A stretch of DNA of 64,000 nucleotides. Origin: DASWHD01 sp036393335 (lineage in GTDB: Bacteria; CG2-30-53-67; CG2-30-70-394). The stretch covers positions 21,902-85,901 of the forward strand of contig DASWHD010000135.1 of assembly GCA_036393335.1 (NCBI GenBank). The letters run 5' to 3'. The notes beneath the pieces were generated by a model. That model did no database searches and was not told the DNA's origin. It was given only the letters and a program-made list of their open reading frames with translations. Shown in pieces: positions 51,943 through 60,891 of this stretch (position 1 is the stretch's first letter; every line of letters starts with the position of its first letter). A program made the position numbers and the translations under genes.

Positions 51943-53466
51943 TCACAGGTCGTGGCCGCAGTAGGAGAGGTTGAAGCTCTTGTTGCATAGCGGAAAGTCG
52001 GAGATCTGCTGGTCACGCAGGGCCATGGCCAGGCCGGGCCAGTTGTGGAACGACGGATCGACGATCTTGTAACGAGCGAAGCACCCCGTGGCGTCGGTGA
52101 TCGCTACGTGGCACACCTCACCGCGCCATCCCTCGACCAGGGATAGCGCGAGGCTGTTCGGGGCGAGGGGGAGCAAGGGGGTGCTCGGCGCATCATCCGG
52201 CAGCTCGTGGACCTGGCGGCGGATGAAGTCGGTGGAGGTACGGATCTCTTGCCACCGCACCCGCGCCCGCGCGTAGACATCGCCGGTCGATTCGCGGGCG
52301 GGCGTCACCGGTTTGTCCGCGTAGGCGCCGGTGGGGAACTCGGCGCGCACGTCCCGCGCCATGCCACACGCGCGCGCCGCCACGCCGACCAGGCCAAGGT
52401 CGGTACAGGTCTGGGCGGAGACGGCGCCCGTCCCTTCGAGCCGAGCCATCAGCGAGGGCTGATCCCACATCAGCCCGACGGCGTCGAGGGCGTCCGCCGT
52501 GGCCGCCGCCAGGACCGTGAGCAGCCGCTCCCCCCGCGGCTCGTCGAGGTCGAATCCCACGCCTCCGGGCCGGACCAGGCCACGGCCGAAGCGGCTACCA
52601 CAGAGCAGGGCCGTGGCGTTCAGGTAGTCACCGCGGATGCGCCCGCAATAGGAGAGGGTCGGGAGGAAGCCCACGTCCCCGGCGATGGCGCCGAGGTCGC
52701 CGGTGTGGTTGGTGAGGCGCTCGAGCTCCAGGCCGATGGCACGGAGCCCCTGGGCGCGCGGCGATGGCTCGATGCCGGCGAGGGCCTCGACCACCTGGCA
52801 GTAGGCCATGGCGTGGCCCACGGTGGTGTCGCCCGCCACCGTCTCCATCTGATAGAGGGTGCACTTATCCGGGCCACCGACCAGACGCCGTTCCACCCCC
52901 CGGTGCTGGTAACCGAGGGCGATTTCCAGGTGGAAGACGGTCTCTCCGTGACACTGGAAGCGGAAGTGACCCGGCTCGATCACCCCGGCGTGGACCGGTC
53001 CCACCGCGACCTCGTGCACGTCGCGCCCGGTGACTTGGAAGAAGTCGGTGACCGCCGGCGCGAGAGCGGTATCGGCCTGGCGGCCCCATGCATCCGCCCC
53101 GGTGCCGTAGCGGTGGTGGAAGCGCACCGGTTTGAGGAAAGGGTGGCCCTCCGGCACCACCCCCCATTGCTCTGCGATCTCGCGCTCGAATAGGTGGGCC
53201 TGGGGACAGTCCGGCGTCAGGGCGGGGTAGCGGTCGCCTACCGTGGTGCGCCACACGACGAGCCGTTGCTCACCCGGCGGTGCGACCAGGGCGAAGAGCT
53301 CGGTCACGTCCTGCGCCACGGGCCGGCCGAACAGGGCGATGAGTCGCCCCCCGGCGGCGATCGCCGCGGTGATCCGGGCGCGGAAGTCATCGATCGCGAG
53401 GCTCGGGATCGACGCCAGCGGGACGGCGCCGGTGTTGGCGATCGGGCAGAAGGCTGCGGCGGGCAA
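51943..53466 (-). CDS. NuoC/NuoD-like large subunit of hydrogenase-4-like complex, NiFe ligands absent (HyfG-type)
   Basis: The product is 507 residues from TTG 53466, which lies two bases past the preceding gene's stop and has a GGGGGAA site upstream. The N-terminal NuoC-like domain (REIAEQWGVVPEGHPFLKP) is followed by the NuoD/HycE-like fold (HLEIALGYQHRGVERRLVGG, ETVAGDTTVGHAMAYCQVVE, GDYLNATALLCGSRFGRGLV). The N-terminal CxxC and C-terminal DPCxxC that bind NiFe in hydrogenases are not present; the tail reads FPLCNKSFNLSYCGHDL. It is probably an Ehr-type, non-hydrogenase subunit. Confidence 0.85.
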   Translation of the reverse strand: MPAAAFCPIANTGAVPLASIPSLAIDDFRARITAAIAAGGRLIALFGRPVAQDVTELFALVAPPGEQRLVVWRTTVGDRYPALTPDCPQAHLFEREIAEQWGVVPEGHPFLKPVRFHHRYGTGADAWGRQADTALAPAVTDFFQVTGRDVHEVAVGPVHAGVIEPGHFRFQCHGETVFHLEIALGYQHRGVERRLVGGPDKCTLYQMETVAGDTTVGHAMAYCQVVEALAGIEPSPRAQGLRAIGLELERLTNHTGDLGAIAGDVGFLPTLSYCGRIRGDYLNATALLCGSRFGRGLVRPGGVGFDLDEPRGERLLTVLAAATADALDAVGLMWDQPSLMARLEGTGAVSAQTCTDLGLVGVAARACGMARDVRAEFPTGAYADKPVTPARESTGDVYARARVRWQEIRTSTDFIRRQVHELPDDAPSTPLLPLAPNSLALSLVEGWRGEVCHVAITDATGCFARYKIVDPSFHNWPGLAMALRDQQISDFPLCNKSFNLSYCGHDL

Positions 53467-53468
53467 GG

Positions 53469-54935
53469 CTAGTTCCCCCCCAGGGTTGCCGCGGTGGTGA
53501 AGATCCGGGTGAGGGCCCCGGGGACGTAGAGGCCGAGGACAGCGGTGGCCAGCAGCAGCACCAGGGGCGGCGTGACGCTCCACACCGTCTCCCGCTGCCC
53601 CGCGGCCGTCGGGTGGGCCGACGCCCCCTGGGCCATACGCAGGGCCGTGGCGGTCATGCCGATGAACACCATGGCCAGGGCCACGAGCATGGCGACGCCG
53701 ATGGCGGTGGCGCCGCCGTCGAAGGTCGCCTTGAGGATGGCGAGCTTGCTGATGAACACCCCGAACGGCGGCAGGCCGGTGATCGCCAGGACCCCGGCCA
53801 CCCACAAGGCGCCGGAGACGGGCATCTCATCGAGCACCCCACGCACCTGGTCCGTGGACTTGGTCTGGAAGCGGGTGAGGATGTTCCCGGCCACCAGGAA
53901 GAGCGCCGCCTTGGTCAGGGAGTGGTTGACCGCGTGCAGGAAGGCACCGGAGATCCCGGCGCCGCCGACGCCGATGCCGATGGCCAGCAGCCCCATGTGC
54001 TCCACGGAGGAGTAGGCGAGCATGCGCTTGAAGTCGGCCTGGCGGACGAGAAAGATCGCCGCAATCCCCAGGGAGAGGAGGCCGAGGAGGATCAGCAGAT
54101 CACCGGCGAACTCTCGGTCCCCCGCGGCAGCGAGCACCAGGTAGCCGCGCCAGATGCCGAGGAAGGCGCAATTGAGCAGGGCGCCGGAGAGCAGTGCGGA
54201 CACCACCGACGGCGCCTCGCTGTGCGCATCCGGTAGCCAGGTGTGCATCGGCGCCAGCCCCATCTTGGTGCCGTAGCCCACGAGCAGGAAGATGAAGCCG
54301 GCGCGCAGCCACGGCCGGGAGAGATCCGCCGCATGGGCGGCGAGGGCGGGGACCAGTAGCGGCACGCCGTCCAGGGTCTGGCTGGCGATCGAGAAGGCAT
54401 AGTTGCCCAGCAGGGCGAGGGCGATCCCGACCGAGCAGACGATGACGTACTTCCAGAGGGCCTCCAGCGAACGGCGGTGGCGGTGAAAAAAGATCAGCGG
54501 CGCGCTGGCCAGGGTGGTCGCCTCGATCGCCACCCACAGGAGGCCCAGGTGCTGGGCCATGGCGACGACGCTCATCGCCGCCAAGAACAGGGCCATGGCG
54601 CCGACGAACCGGGCATCCGGGGCGTTGGCGAAGGTGAACCGCTCCTGAAAGTCCGGCCGCACGCCGGTCTGGGCCTCCTGCCGCAGGTAGCCCACCGAGT
54701 AGACGGCGCAGGCGAGAAACAGAGTGGAGGTGAGGGTGAGGACCAGGCGGCCGACCGGGTCGAGGGCGATCCAGCCGTCCAGCAAGGCGGCGGGCGGCCG
54801 CCGCCACACGGCACCGGTGAGGGCCGCGTGGATCACCGCCGTGAGCAGGAGCAATGCCCGCTGCTGCGTCGCAGAGTGGAGGATGAAGGCGAGCAGTCCC
54901 GCCAGGACCGGCACCAGGAGGATCGCGAGGAGCAT
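53469..54935 (-). CDS. proton-translocating antiporter-like subunit (HyfF-type)
   Basis: The product is 488 residues with about 14 membrane helices of the NuoL/M/N/MrpD family. Characteristic motifs are GYGTKMGLAPMHTWLPDAHS (helix 7 Lys and discontinuous helix), KRMLAYSSVEHMGLLAIGIG and LHAVNHSLTKAALFLVAGNI. These are the antiporter modules of complex I and formate hydrogenlyase. It follows the HyfE-type gene after a 134-bp gap with a hairpin repeat. Confidence 0.92.
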   Translation of the reverse strand: MLLAILLVPVLAGLLAFILHSATQQRALLLLTAVIHAALTGAVWRRPPAALLDGWIALDPVGRLVLTLTSTLFLACAVYSVGYLRQEAQTGVRPDFQERFTFANAPDARFVGAMALFLAAMSVVAMAQHLGLLWVAIEATTLASAPLIFFHRHRRSLEALWKYVIVCSVGIALALLGNYAFSIASQTLDGVPLLVPALAAHAADLSRPWLRAGFIFLLVGYGTKMGLAPMHTWLPDAHSEAPSVVSALLSGALLNCAFLGIWRGYLVLAAAGDREFAGDLLILLGLLSLGIAAIFLVRQADFKRMLAYSSVEHMGLLAIGIGVGGAGISGAFLHAVNHSLTKAALFLVAGNILTRFQTKSTDQVRGVLDEMPVSGALWVAGVLAITGLPPFGVFISKLAILKATFDGGATAIGVAMLVALAMVFIGMTATALRMAQGASAHPTAAGQRETVWSVTPPLVLLLATAVLGLYVPGALTRIFTTAATLGGN

Positions 54936-54970
54936 CGTGAGCCGTCAGCTTTCGGCAGAGTCTGTCGTTG

Positions 54971-55043
54971 GCCACAGAGGGCACGGAGCCGTTATTAAGA
55001 GCACCCAAAAAAATCCTCTGTGTTCCCTGTGACCTCTGGGGCA
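54971..55043. repeat. CACAGAGG-type inverted repeat in the hyf-like operon
   Basis: GGCCACAGAGGGCACGGAG on the left faces CCTCTGTGTTCCCTGTGACC on the right, an imperfect inverted repeat around an A-rich loop. It is a common type of dispersed intergenic repeat. It interrupts the otherwise tight operon between the HyfE- and HyfF-type genes. Confidence 0.55.
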
Positions 55044-55069
55044 GAAGGGGGAAAGCGATGCCCGAAAGG

Positions 55070-55717
55070 CTATCCGCGCAGCGACGTGAGCTGGTCGACG
55101 TCGATGCGGTCGAACTCGCGGCGGATGTGGTAGACGAGGATGCCCATGATGAACAGGGCGACGAACAGGTCGAGGAGGATGCCGAGCTCGACCAGCAGAT
55201 CCTCCTTGATCTTCAACCCTACGCTCAGCAGGAAAATGCCATTCTCCAGGACGATGTAACCCAGCACCTGCGACAGGGCCTTGCGGCGCGTGATCACCAG
55301 CAACAAGCCGACGAACTGGGTGGAGAGGGCGACCGGCAGGACCAGGGGTGATTCCGGCGGCACCGGCAGGGGCAGACGCGACCAGAGCCAGAACGCATAA
55401 CCGGTGAACAGCACGCCGAGGAACATCGCCGTGGAGTAGGAGATGGTCGGCGTGGCGGCGAGCCCCACGCCGGCGGCGCGCATGGCGCGAAACAAGAGCC
55501 ACGGAAAGACTACGCCGCGCAACGCCAGGCCGAGGCCGGCGGTGGCGATCACCGATGGGCTGATGCCGTCACTGAAGTGGAGCAGGAAGGGCAGCAGGCC
55601 GAGCACGATTCCCTGTGCGGCAACGACCCGAATACTGACGCGGATGCGGCTCGTCCCGAGGAGCAGGAGGTCGGTGAACAACAGCAGGACCAAGAGGTGG
55701 GAGAGCATCGAGTCCAT
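55070..55717 (-). CDS. HyfE-type membrane subunit
   Basis: The product is 215 residues with about six to seven membrane helices. The C-terminal part resembles NuoK: VLGYIVLENGIFLLSVGLKI and LVELGILLDLFVALFIMGIL, with conserved acidic residues. This is the HyfE/HycC-region subunit of hydrogenase-4. Its start immediately follows the HyfC-type stop with one base between. It ends with a short cytosolic tail. Confidence 0.88.
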   Translation of the reverse strand: MDSMLSHLLVLLLFTDLLLLGTSRIRVSIRVVAAQGIVLGLLPFLLHFSDGISPSVIATAGLGLALRGVVFPWLLFRAMRAAGVGLAATPTISYSTAMFLGVLFTGYAFWLWSRLPLPVPPESPLVLPVALSTQFVGLLLVITRRKALSQVLGYIVLENGIFLLSVGLKIKEDLLVELGILLDLFVALFIMGILVYHIRREFDRIDVDQLTSLRG

Positions 55718-55718
55718 G

Positions 55719-56630
55719 TCAGACGATCTGCAGGAGGAGGGCCATGGTCGCCACCGCGCCGGTGCCGAAGATGAGCTGGGGGATCTGCACCAGGCGCAGC
55801 CGTGCCATGGCAGACTCGACCAACCCCACCACCACGCCTACCGCCACGGTCCCGATCGCCCAGATTACGACCCCTGGCCAGCCGGTGACAGCCAAGGCGG
55901 AGATCGCGATGCCGACCAGGAGCTGGATGAAGAGCCACAGCTTGAGGGCCTGGGCGTACTCGATGAAGGCGAGGTCCGGGCCCCCGTGGTCGAGCACCAT
56001 CACCTCGTGGATCATGGTCAGCTCCAGGTGGGTCGTGGGGTCATCGATCGGCATGCGGGCGTTCTCGATCAGGAGCACGACGAACAGGACAAACGCCAAG
56101 AGCGTGACGACCTCCGGGGACCGTTCCCACCCCACCGCCAGCCCGCCGCAGTAGATCAACGACAAGGAGTAGCCGCCGGCCACGAGGCCGAGGCTTACCA
56201 GCCCCAGCAGGAGCACCGGCTCCACCAGGGCCGAGTAGGCGGCCTCGCGGCTCGCCCCCATCGCCTCGAAGCTGGAGCCGACGTCCAGGGCCGCGAGGAT
56301 GGTCGCAAGCCGGCCGAGAGCGAGCACGTACGCAAACAGCACTAGGTCCCCGGAGAAGTGCAGTGGCGCCGCCACCCCGGCCATCGGGACGATGGTAACG
56401 GCGACGAGCACGGTGGCCAGACCAACGACCGGGCCGGCGCGAAACAGCCACGTGGTGGTCTGGCTGTAGACGGCACCCTTGCCGAGGAGCTTGCGCAGGT
56501 CGCGATACGGCTGGAGCCACGGCGGCCCGCGGCGTCCGGCGATCCACGCCTTGGTGCGGTTGATCACGCTGCGCAGCAGGGGCGCCAAAAGGAGGGCGGC
56601 CAGCAGGGGGAAGAGCTGGATCGGGCTCAC
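55719..56630 (-). CDS. NuoH-like membrane subunit (HyfC/HycD-type)
   Basis: The product is 303 residues from GTG 56630, which overlaps the preceding stop as GTGA and has GGAG upstream. Eight helices are predicted. NuoH motifs are PYRDLRKLLGKGAVYSQTTT, ALDVGSSFEAMGASREAAYS and LLIENARMPIDDPTTHLELT followed by MIHEVMVLDHGGPD. These form the E-channel between the peripheral arm and the antiporters. It is the second gene of the cluster. Confidence 0.93.
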   Translation of the reverse strand: MSPIQLFPLLAALLLAPLLRSVINRTKAWIAGRRGPPWLQPYRDLRKLLGKGAVYSQTTTWLFRAGPVVGLATVLVAVTIVPMAGVAAPLHFSGDLVLFAYVLALGRLATILAALDVGSSFEAMGASREAAYSALVEPVLLLGLVSLGLVAGGYSLSLIYCGGLAVGWERSPEVVTLLAFVLFVVLLIENARMPIDDPTTHLELTMIHEVMVLDHGGPDLAFIEYAQALKLWLFIQLLVGIAISALAVTGWPGVVIWAIGTVAVGVVVGLVESAMARLRLVQIPQLIFGTGAVATMALLLQIV

Positions 56631-58636
56631 GGCTCCAGCCCCCACGTCAGGAGGACCACCAGGGTGGCGACGATGTACAGGACGTACGACCGCACGCTGC
56701 CGTGCTGGATCCAGCGCAGGGGCTGGGTCGCGCGGACGATCGTCGTGAGCACGGGTGCCCAGAGGGCTTGCCGGAAGAGGTCGGTGGCCTGGGTCGCGAA
56801 GGCCGCGTGGTCCGGAAAGAGGCCATCGGGTGGAATGGCGGAGACGCGTGGCCTCACCACCCGATGAAAGACCTTCACGAGGGGCGCGGCGAACGAGACG
56901 CTGGTGTACTGCATCCGGGGGGTCGGCGCCGCGTAGCCGCACCCCCAGGTCACGTGCTGCGTCACCTCCCGGCCGCCCAGCAAGGTCCGCCGGAACCATG
57001 CCAGCAATCCGATGAGGCCCAGCAGCGCGGCGCCCGCGAGAGACACCACGCGCAGTTGGGCCGCCATCAGGGCCAACGGCGCCTGGATTTCGCCGGGTGG
57101 CCACGGGGTGAGGAGCGCGACGGCCGGGGTGAAGAGCCGCGGCACGACCGCCCACCCCAATAGCCCCACCGCCAGGCAGCAGATCGCGAGGAGCGCCATG
57201 GGGCCTACCATGCGCAGGTCCGGATCGTGGCCGTGGTCGGACCGCTCGCTGCGCGGTGTGCCCAGAAAGACGGTGCCGAAGCCATTGGCGAAGCAGGCCA
57301 GGGCGAGGCCACCGATCAGGGCGAGGCCGGGCACCGCGAACAGGAAGGGGAGGTCGGCGGGGAACGGCAGGGCCAGCATCCCCTTGAAGATCGCCAGGTA
57401 GATCACGAGCTCGCCGAGAAAGCCGTTGAGCGGCGGCAGGGCGGAGATCGCCACCACCCCCACGGCAAAGAGGGCACCGGTGCGCGGCATGCGTTTGAGC
57501 AGTCCCCCCAGATCATCCAGGAGGCGGGTGCCGGTGGCATGCACGATGGCCCCGGCGCCGAGAAACAGCAGCCCCTTAAACAGGGCGTGGTTGATCACGT
57601 GCAGCAGGGCGCCGGCAAAGCCAAGCGCCGCCAGGGCCGGTACCCGGTAGGCGACCCCGAGGACCCCCAAGCCGATGGCGAGGGCGATGATGCCGACGTT
57701 CTCGATCGACGAGTAGGCCAGGAGCCGTTTCAGATCTTGCTGGGCCAGGGCCAGGACCACGCCGATCACTCCGGAGACCAGCCCGACCGCCACCAGCAGC
57801 CACCCCCACCACGGTGCGGGTGCCCCCAGATAGGTGAGGATCCGCAGGATGCCGTAAATCCCGGTCTTGATCATCACCCCCGACATCAGGGCCGAGACGT
57901 GGCTCGGCGCGGCGGGATGGGCCTCGGGGAGCCAGACGTGGAGGGGCAGGAAGCCCGCCTTGGTACCGAAGCCGACCACCGCGCAGAGGAAGATCCACCC
58001 CATGAGACGTGGCTCCGCCGTGGCGACGCCGGGGAAGGCTGGGAAGTCCATGGAGCCCGCCGCCCGGCCCATGAGGAAGAACATGATGAACAGGAAGAGG
58101 GTGCCCAGGTGGGTCGCGATCAAGTAAGTACGGCCCGCCGCCTGCACCTCTTCCTGGTGGTGGTCATGGGTGACCAGGAAGTAGGAGGAGAGGGACATCA
58201 CCTCCCAAGCCACGAGGAACAGGACGGCGTTGGCGGCCAGGACCACCCACACCATGCTGGTCACCAGGGTATTGAAGAAGAACCAGACAGGCCCGAGGGA
58301 ACGGCGGTCGTCGGCCCCCGCGAGGTAGCCCGATCCGTACACCGCGGCGGTGGCGGCGAGCAGCAGGGTCGGTGCCAGGAAGAGGGCGGCGAGGGGGTCG
58401 AGGACCAGGGCGAGGTGGCCGGAGGGCACGGACCACGGGGCGTCCCAGGTCACCGCCCGCCCGCGGGCCAGCACCGAAACGGTGGCCGTCAGCCCGGCGG
58501 TCGCCCCGACGATCGTTCCCGCGACGCCGAGCCCCGTCGCCCAGGCTCGCGAGCGGCCTGCCGCCACGGCGCAGAGGCCGAACGCGACCGGACAGGTCAG
58601 GCACAACAGAAGCGGAGCGGCAAGGCCCACGAACAC
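56627..58636 (-). CDS. NuoL-like proton-pumping subunit (HyfB-type)
   Basis: The product is 669 residues, about 16 helices, of the NuoL/MrpA family. Motifs are FFLVTHDHHQEEVQAAGRTY, GFGTKAGFLPLHVWLPEAHP, KRLLAYSSIENVGIIALAIG and INHALFKGLLFLGAGAIVHA. The C-terminal domain with TWGCGYAAPTPRMQYTSVSF is typical of HyfB/HycC. It is the first gene of the minus-strand cluster, with its promoter in the 194-bp divergent gap to the glycosyltransferase gene. Confidence 0.93.
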   Translation of the reverse strand: MFVGLAAPLLLCLTCPVAFGLCAVAAGRSRAWATGLGVAGTIVGATAGLTATVSVLARGRAVTWDAPWSVPSGHLALVLDPLAALFLAPTLLLAATAAVYGSGYLAGADDRRSLGPVWFFFNTLVTSMVWVVLAANAVLFLVAWEVMSLSSYFLVTHDHHQEEVQAAGRTYLIATHLGTLFLFIMFFLMGRAAGSMDFPAFPGVATAEPRLMGWIFLCAVVGFGTKAGFLPLHVWLPEAHPAAPSHVSALMSGVMIKTGIYGILRILTYLGAPAPWWGWLLVAVGLVSGVIGVVLALAQQDLKRLLAYSSIENVGIIALAIGLGVLGVAYRVPALAALGFAGALLHVINHALFKGLLFLGAGAIVHATGTRLLDDLGGLLKRMPRTGALFAVGVVAISALPPLNGFLGELVIYLAIFKGMLALPFPADLPFLFAVPGLALIGGLALACFANGFGTVFLGTPRSERSDHGHDPDLRMVGPMALLAICCLAVGLLGWAVVPRLFTPAVALLTPWPPGEIQAPLALMAAQLRVVSLAGAALLGLIGLLAWFRRTLLGGREVTQHVTWGCGYAAPTPRMQYTSVSFAAPLVKVFHRVVRPRVSAIPPDGLFPDHAAFATQATDLFRQALWAPVLTTIVRATQPLRWIQHGSVRSYVLYIVATLVVLLTWGLEP

Positions 58637-58830
58637 TCGATCAGGCGCGCCGAGCCCTGAACCTACGAGACAACGGGACGGCTCCGGCGCCGGCCGATCG
58701 TCCCCTCACCTCGGGACGTCCCCGTGCGGGGCGGTTTATGCACCACACCCCGAGGAACGGCAAGGGTCGTTCGCGGTTTGACGTGGATGGCGAGGCTTGA
58801 CGACCATCGCTCGGCGGCGACGGAGTCGAC

Positions 58831-59592
58831 ATGGGTCAGCTCTCTGCGTGTGTCATCACCTTCAACAACGAGCGCACCCTGGAGCGGTGCCTGGAGAGCC
58901 TTGCCTTTGCCGACGAGCTCGTGGTGCTGGATAGCTTCTCTACCGACCGGACGGTGGAGATTGCACGGGGCCGTGTTACCCGCTTCGCGCAGCAGGCGTT
59001 CCATGGGTTTCGCGATCAGTACAACGCCTGCCTCGCCATGGGCAGCAACGAGTGGCTCCTCTGCCTCGACGCGGACGAGGTGGTCTCGGACGAGCTCCGC
59101 GAGGCGATCCAGGGGATCGTCGCGAGCGGCGGTGCGGCGGAGATCACCGGCTACCGTGTCTTCCGGCGTACCTGGTTCATGGGTCGCTGGATCCGCCATG
59201 GGGCGTGGGCCAGGGACTCGGAAATCCGCCTGGTGCGTCGTGGCCAGGGACGGTTCGTGGGAGGGGTCCATGCCGCGTTGCACCTCGACGGTCCGGAGGC
59301 GACCCTGCCGGGCTTGATCGACCACTACGGCTTCGCCGATCTCGCGGACCTACAGGTGAAGCACAATCGGTATTCCACCCTCGCCGCCCGGGAGGCATGC
59401 GCAGCAGGCTGCCCCACTTCGTGGCGGCGGATGTTCGCGGATAGCCTCTTTCGCTTCGTCCGCGGCTACCTGGTACAGCGCGGCTTTCTCGATGGGTTGC
59501 CGGGGGTTATCGTGGCGGCGAATGCGGCCTGGTACGTCTTCCTGCGCGAGGCGAAATTGTGGGAGCTGCACCGGGGGAAGGGGCAATCATAA
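58831..59592 (+). CDS. family-2 glycosyltransferase (WaaE/KdtX-like)
   Basis: The product is 253 residues. The GT-A N terminus LSACVITFNNERTLERCLES, LVVLDSFSTDRTVEIA and the DAD metal-binding motif in LLCLDADEVV are present. The GT2 WaaE-type region is WFMGRWIRHGAWARDSEIRL, VGGVHAALHL and RYSTLAAREACAAG. WaaE-like enzymes add glucose or a similar sugar to the LPS inner-core heptose. It starts a plus-strand run with an aminotransferase and MsbA. Confidence 0.88.
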   Translation: MGQLSACVITFNNERTLERCLESLAFADELVVLDSFSTDRTVEIARGRVTRFAQQAFHGFRDQYNACLAMGSNEWLLCLDADEVVSDELREAIQGIVASGGAAEITGYRVFRRTWFMGRWIRHGAWARDSEIRLVRRGQGRFVGGVHAALHLDGPEATLPGLIDHYGFADLADLQVKHNRYSTLAAREACAAGCPTSWRRMFADSLFRFVRGYLVQRGFLDGLPGVIVAANAAWYVFLREAKLWELHRGKGQS

Positions 59593-59775
59593 CCATGCAC
59601 GTGCCGGTGTGCCGGTGTCTCCAGGTCCTGCTCATGTCTCGTGAAGACTGGTTTAACGGTGCAGCGTACACAGAGAGGATGCGGAGTGGTCTTCGATAGT
59701 GCGCCAAGTTTCACGCGTGGATCCGAACCCCATGGCGCGACGCATGAGCCCCACTCAACGCCTAACAACCGACTC

Positions 59776-60891
59776 ATGACGGAATCCGTGGTCTTCTTCG
59801 ACCTGCGGCGCGAGGTGGCGGAGATCCGCTGCGAGGTCGAGGCGGCGATCGGACGGGTGCTCGACTCCGGGCAGTTCATTCTGGGTGGCGAGCTGGCGGC
59901 GTTCGAACACGACTTCGGTAATTACCTGGGCGTGGCGCACGTCGTGGGCGTGAGCTCTGGGAGCGATGCCCTCCAGCTCGGCTTGGAGGCCGTCGGTGTG
60001 CGGGCCGGCGACGAGGTGATCACCGTCCCTAACACCGCCGCGGCTACCGCCGCAGCGATCACGGCCGCCGGCGCCCACCCGGTGTTCGTCGACGTGGACG
60101 ACGCGACCCTGATGATGGACCCGACCGCCCTGTCCCACGCCATCGGCGCTCGCACCGCTGCGATCGTACCGGTCCATCTCTTCGGTCATCCCGCCCCGCT
60201 GGCGGCGATCCTCGACCAGGCGTGTGACCTGCCAGTGGTGGAGGACTGTGCCCAGGCCGTGGGTTGTCTGCTCGACGGCGTCCCGGTCGGGCGGCTCGGG
60301 AGGGTGGGTTGCTTCTCCTTCTATCCCACCAAGAACCTCGGGGCGTACGGCGACGCAGGCTGCTTGGTGACCGCGGACGATGCGCTCGCCGCGCGACTGC
60401 GGCTGCTGCGCAACCATGGACAGCGCGACCGCTACCGGCACGACCTCCCGGGCCACACCAGCCGTCTCGACGAGATCCAGGCCGCGATCTTGCGGGTAAA
60501 GCTGGGGCACCTGCCGTGCTGGCTGGCGCGGCGCCGGGAGATCGCGACCCGCTACCGTGAAGGGATCACCCATCCCCTGCTACGCCACCCGCACGCGGCA
60601 CCGGGCGCGGACCACGGATATCATCTCTATCCGGTACGGGTGGCCGAGAGGGAGCGGCTCATGACACGTCTAGCGACCCTCGGCGTCGAGACCCTCATCC
60701 ACTACCCGGTGCCACTCCACCTGCAGCCGGCGTTTGTCGCTCTGGGCTACGGCCCCGGCGACTTCCCGGTGGCCGAGCGGGCGGCGACCGAGATCCTGTC
60801 CCTACCGCTCTATCCCCAGCTCACCGATGGTGAAGTGGAGCGCATCATCGATGCCCTGGGGGTCGCGCTCAACGAGGTTGTGCGCGGATGA
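59776..60891 (+). CDS. DegT/DnrJ/EryC1-family sugar aminotransferase
   Basis: The product is 371 residues from ATG 59776; the frame is open upstream but non-homologous. The PLP-dependent fold carries Lys186 in FSFYPTKNLGAYGDAG, preceded by VVEDCAQAVGCLLDG and the N-terminal LDSGQFILGGELAAFEHDFG. Such enzymes transaminate nucleotide-linked keto-sugars (to amino sugars such as Qui3N, Fuc3N or similar). The exact sugar is not predictable. It couples to msbA by an ATGA overlap. Confidence 0.93.
   Translation: MTESVVFFDLRREVAEIRCEVEAAIGRVLDSGQFILGGELAAFEHDFGNYLGVAHVVGVSSGSDALQLGLEAVGVRAGDEVITVPNTAAATAAAITAAGAHPVFVDVDDATLMMDPTALSHAIGARTAAIVPVHLFGHPAPLAAILDQACDLPVVEDCAQAVGCLLDGVPVGRLGRVGCFSFYPTKNLGAYGDAGCLVTADDALAARLRLLRNHGQRDRYRHDLPGHTSRLDEIQAAILRVKLGHLPCWLARRREIATRYREGITHPLLRHPHAAPGADHGYHLYPVRVAERERLMTRLATLGVETLIHYPVPLHLQPAFVALGYGPGDFPVAERAATEILSLPLYPQLTDGEVERIIDALGVALNEVVRG

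Noticed and set aside
53467..53805. N-terminal extension of the NuoC/D-like subunit
   Set aside because: It overlaps the 3' end of the HyfF-type gene in another frame and reads as Arg/His-rich shadow sequence.
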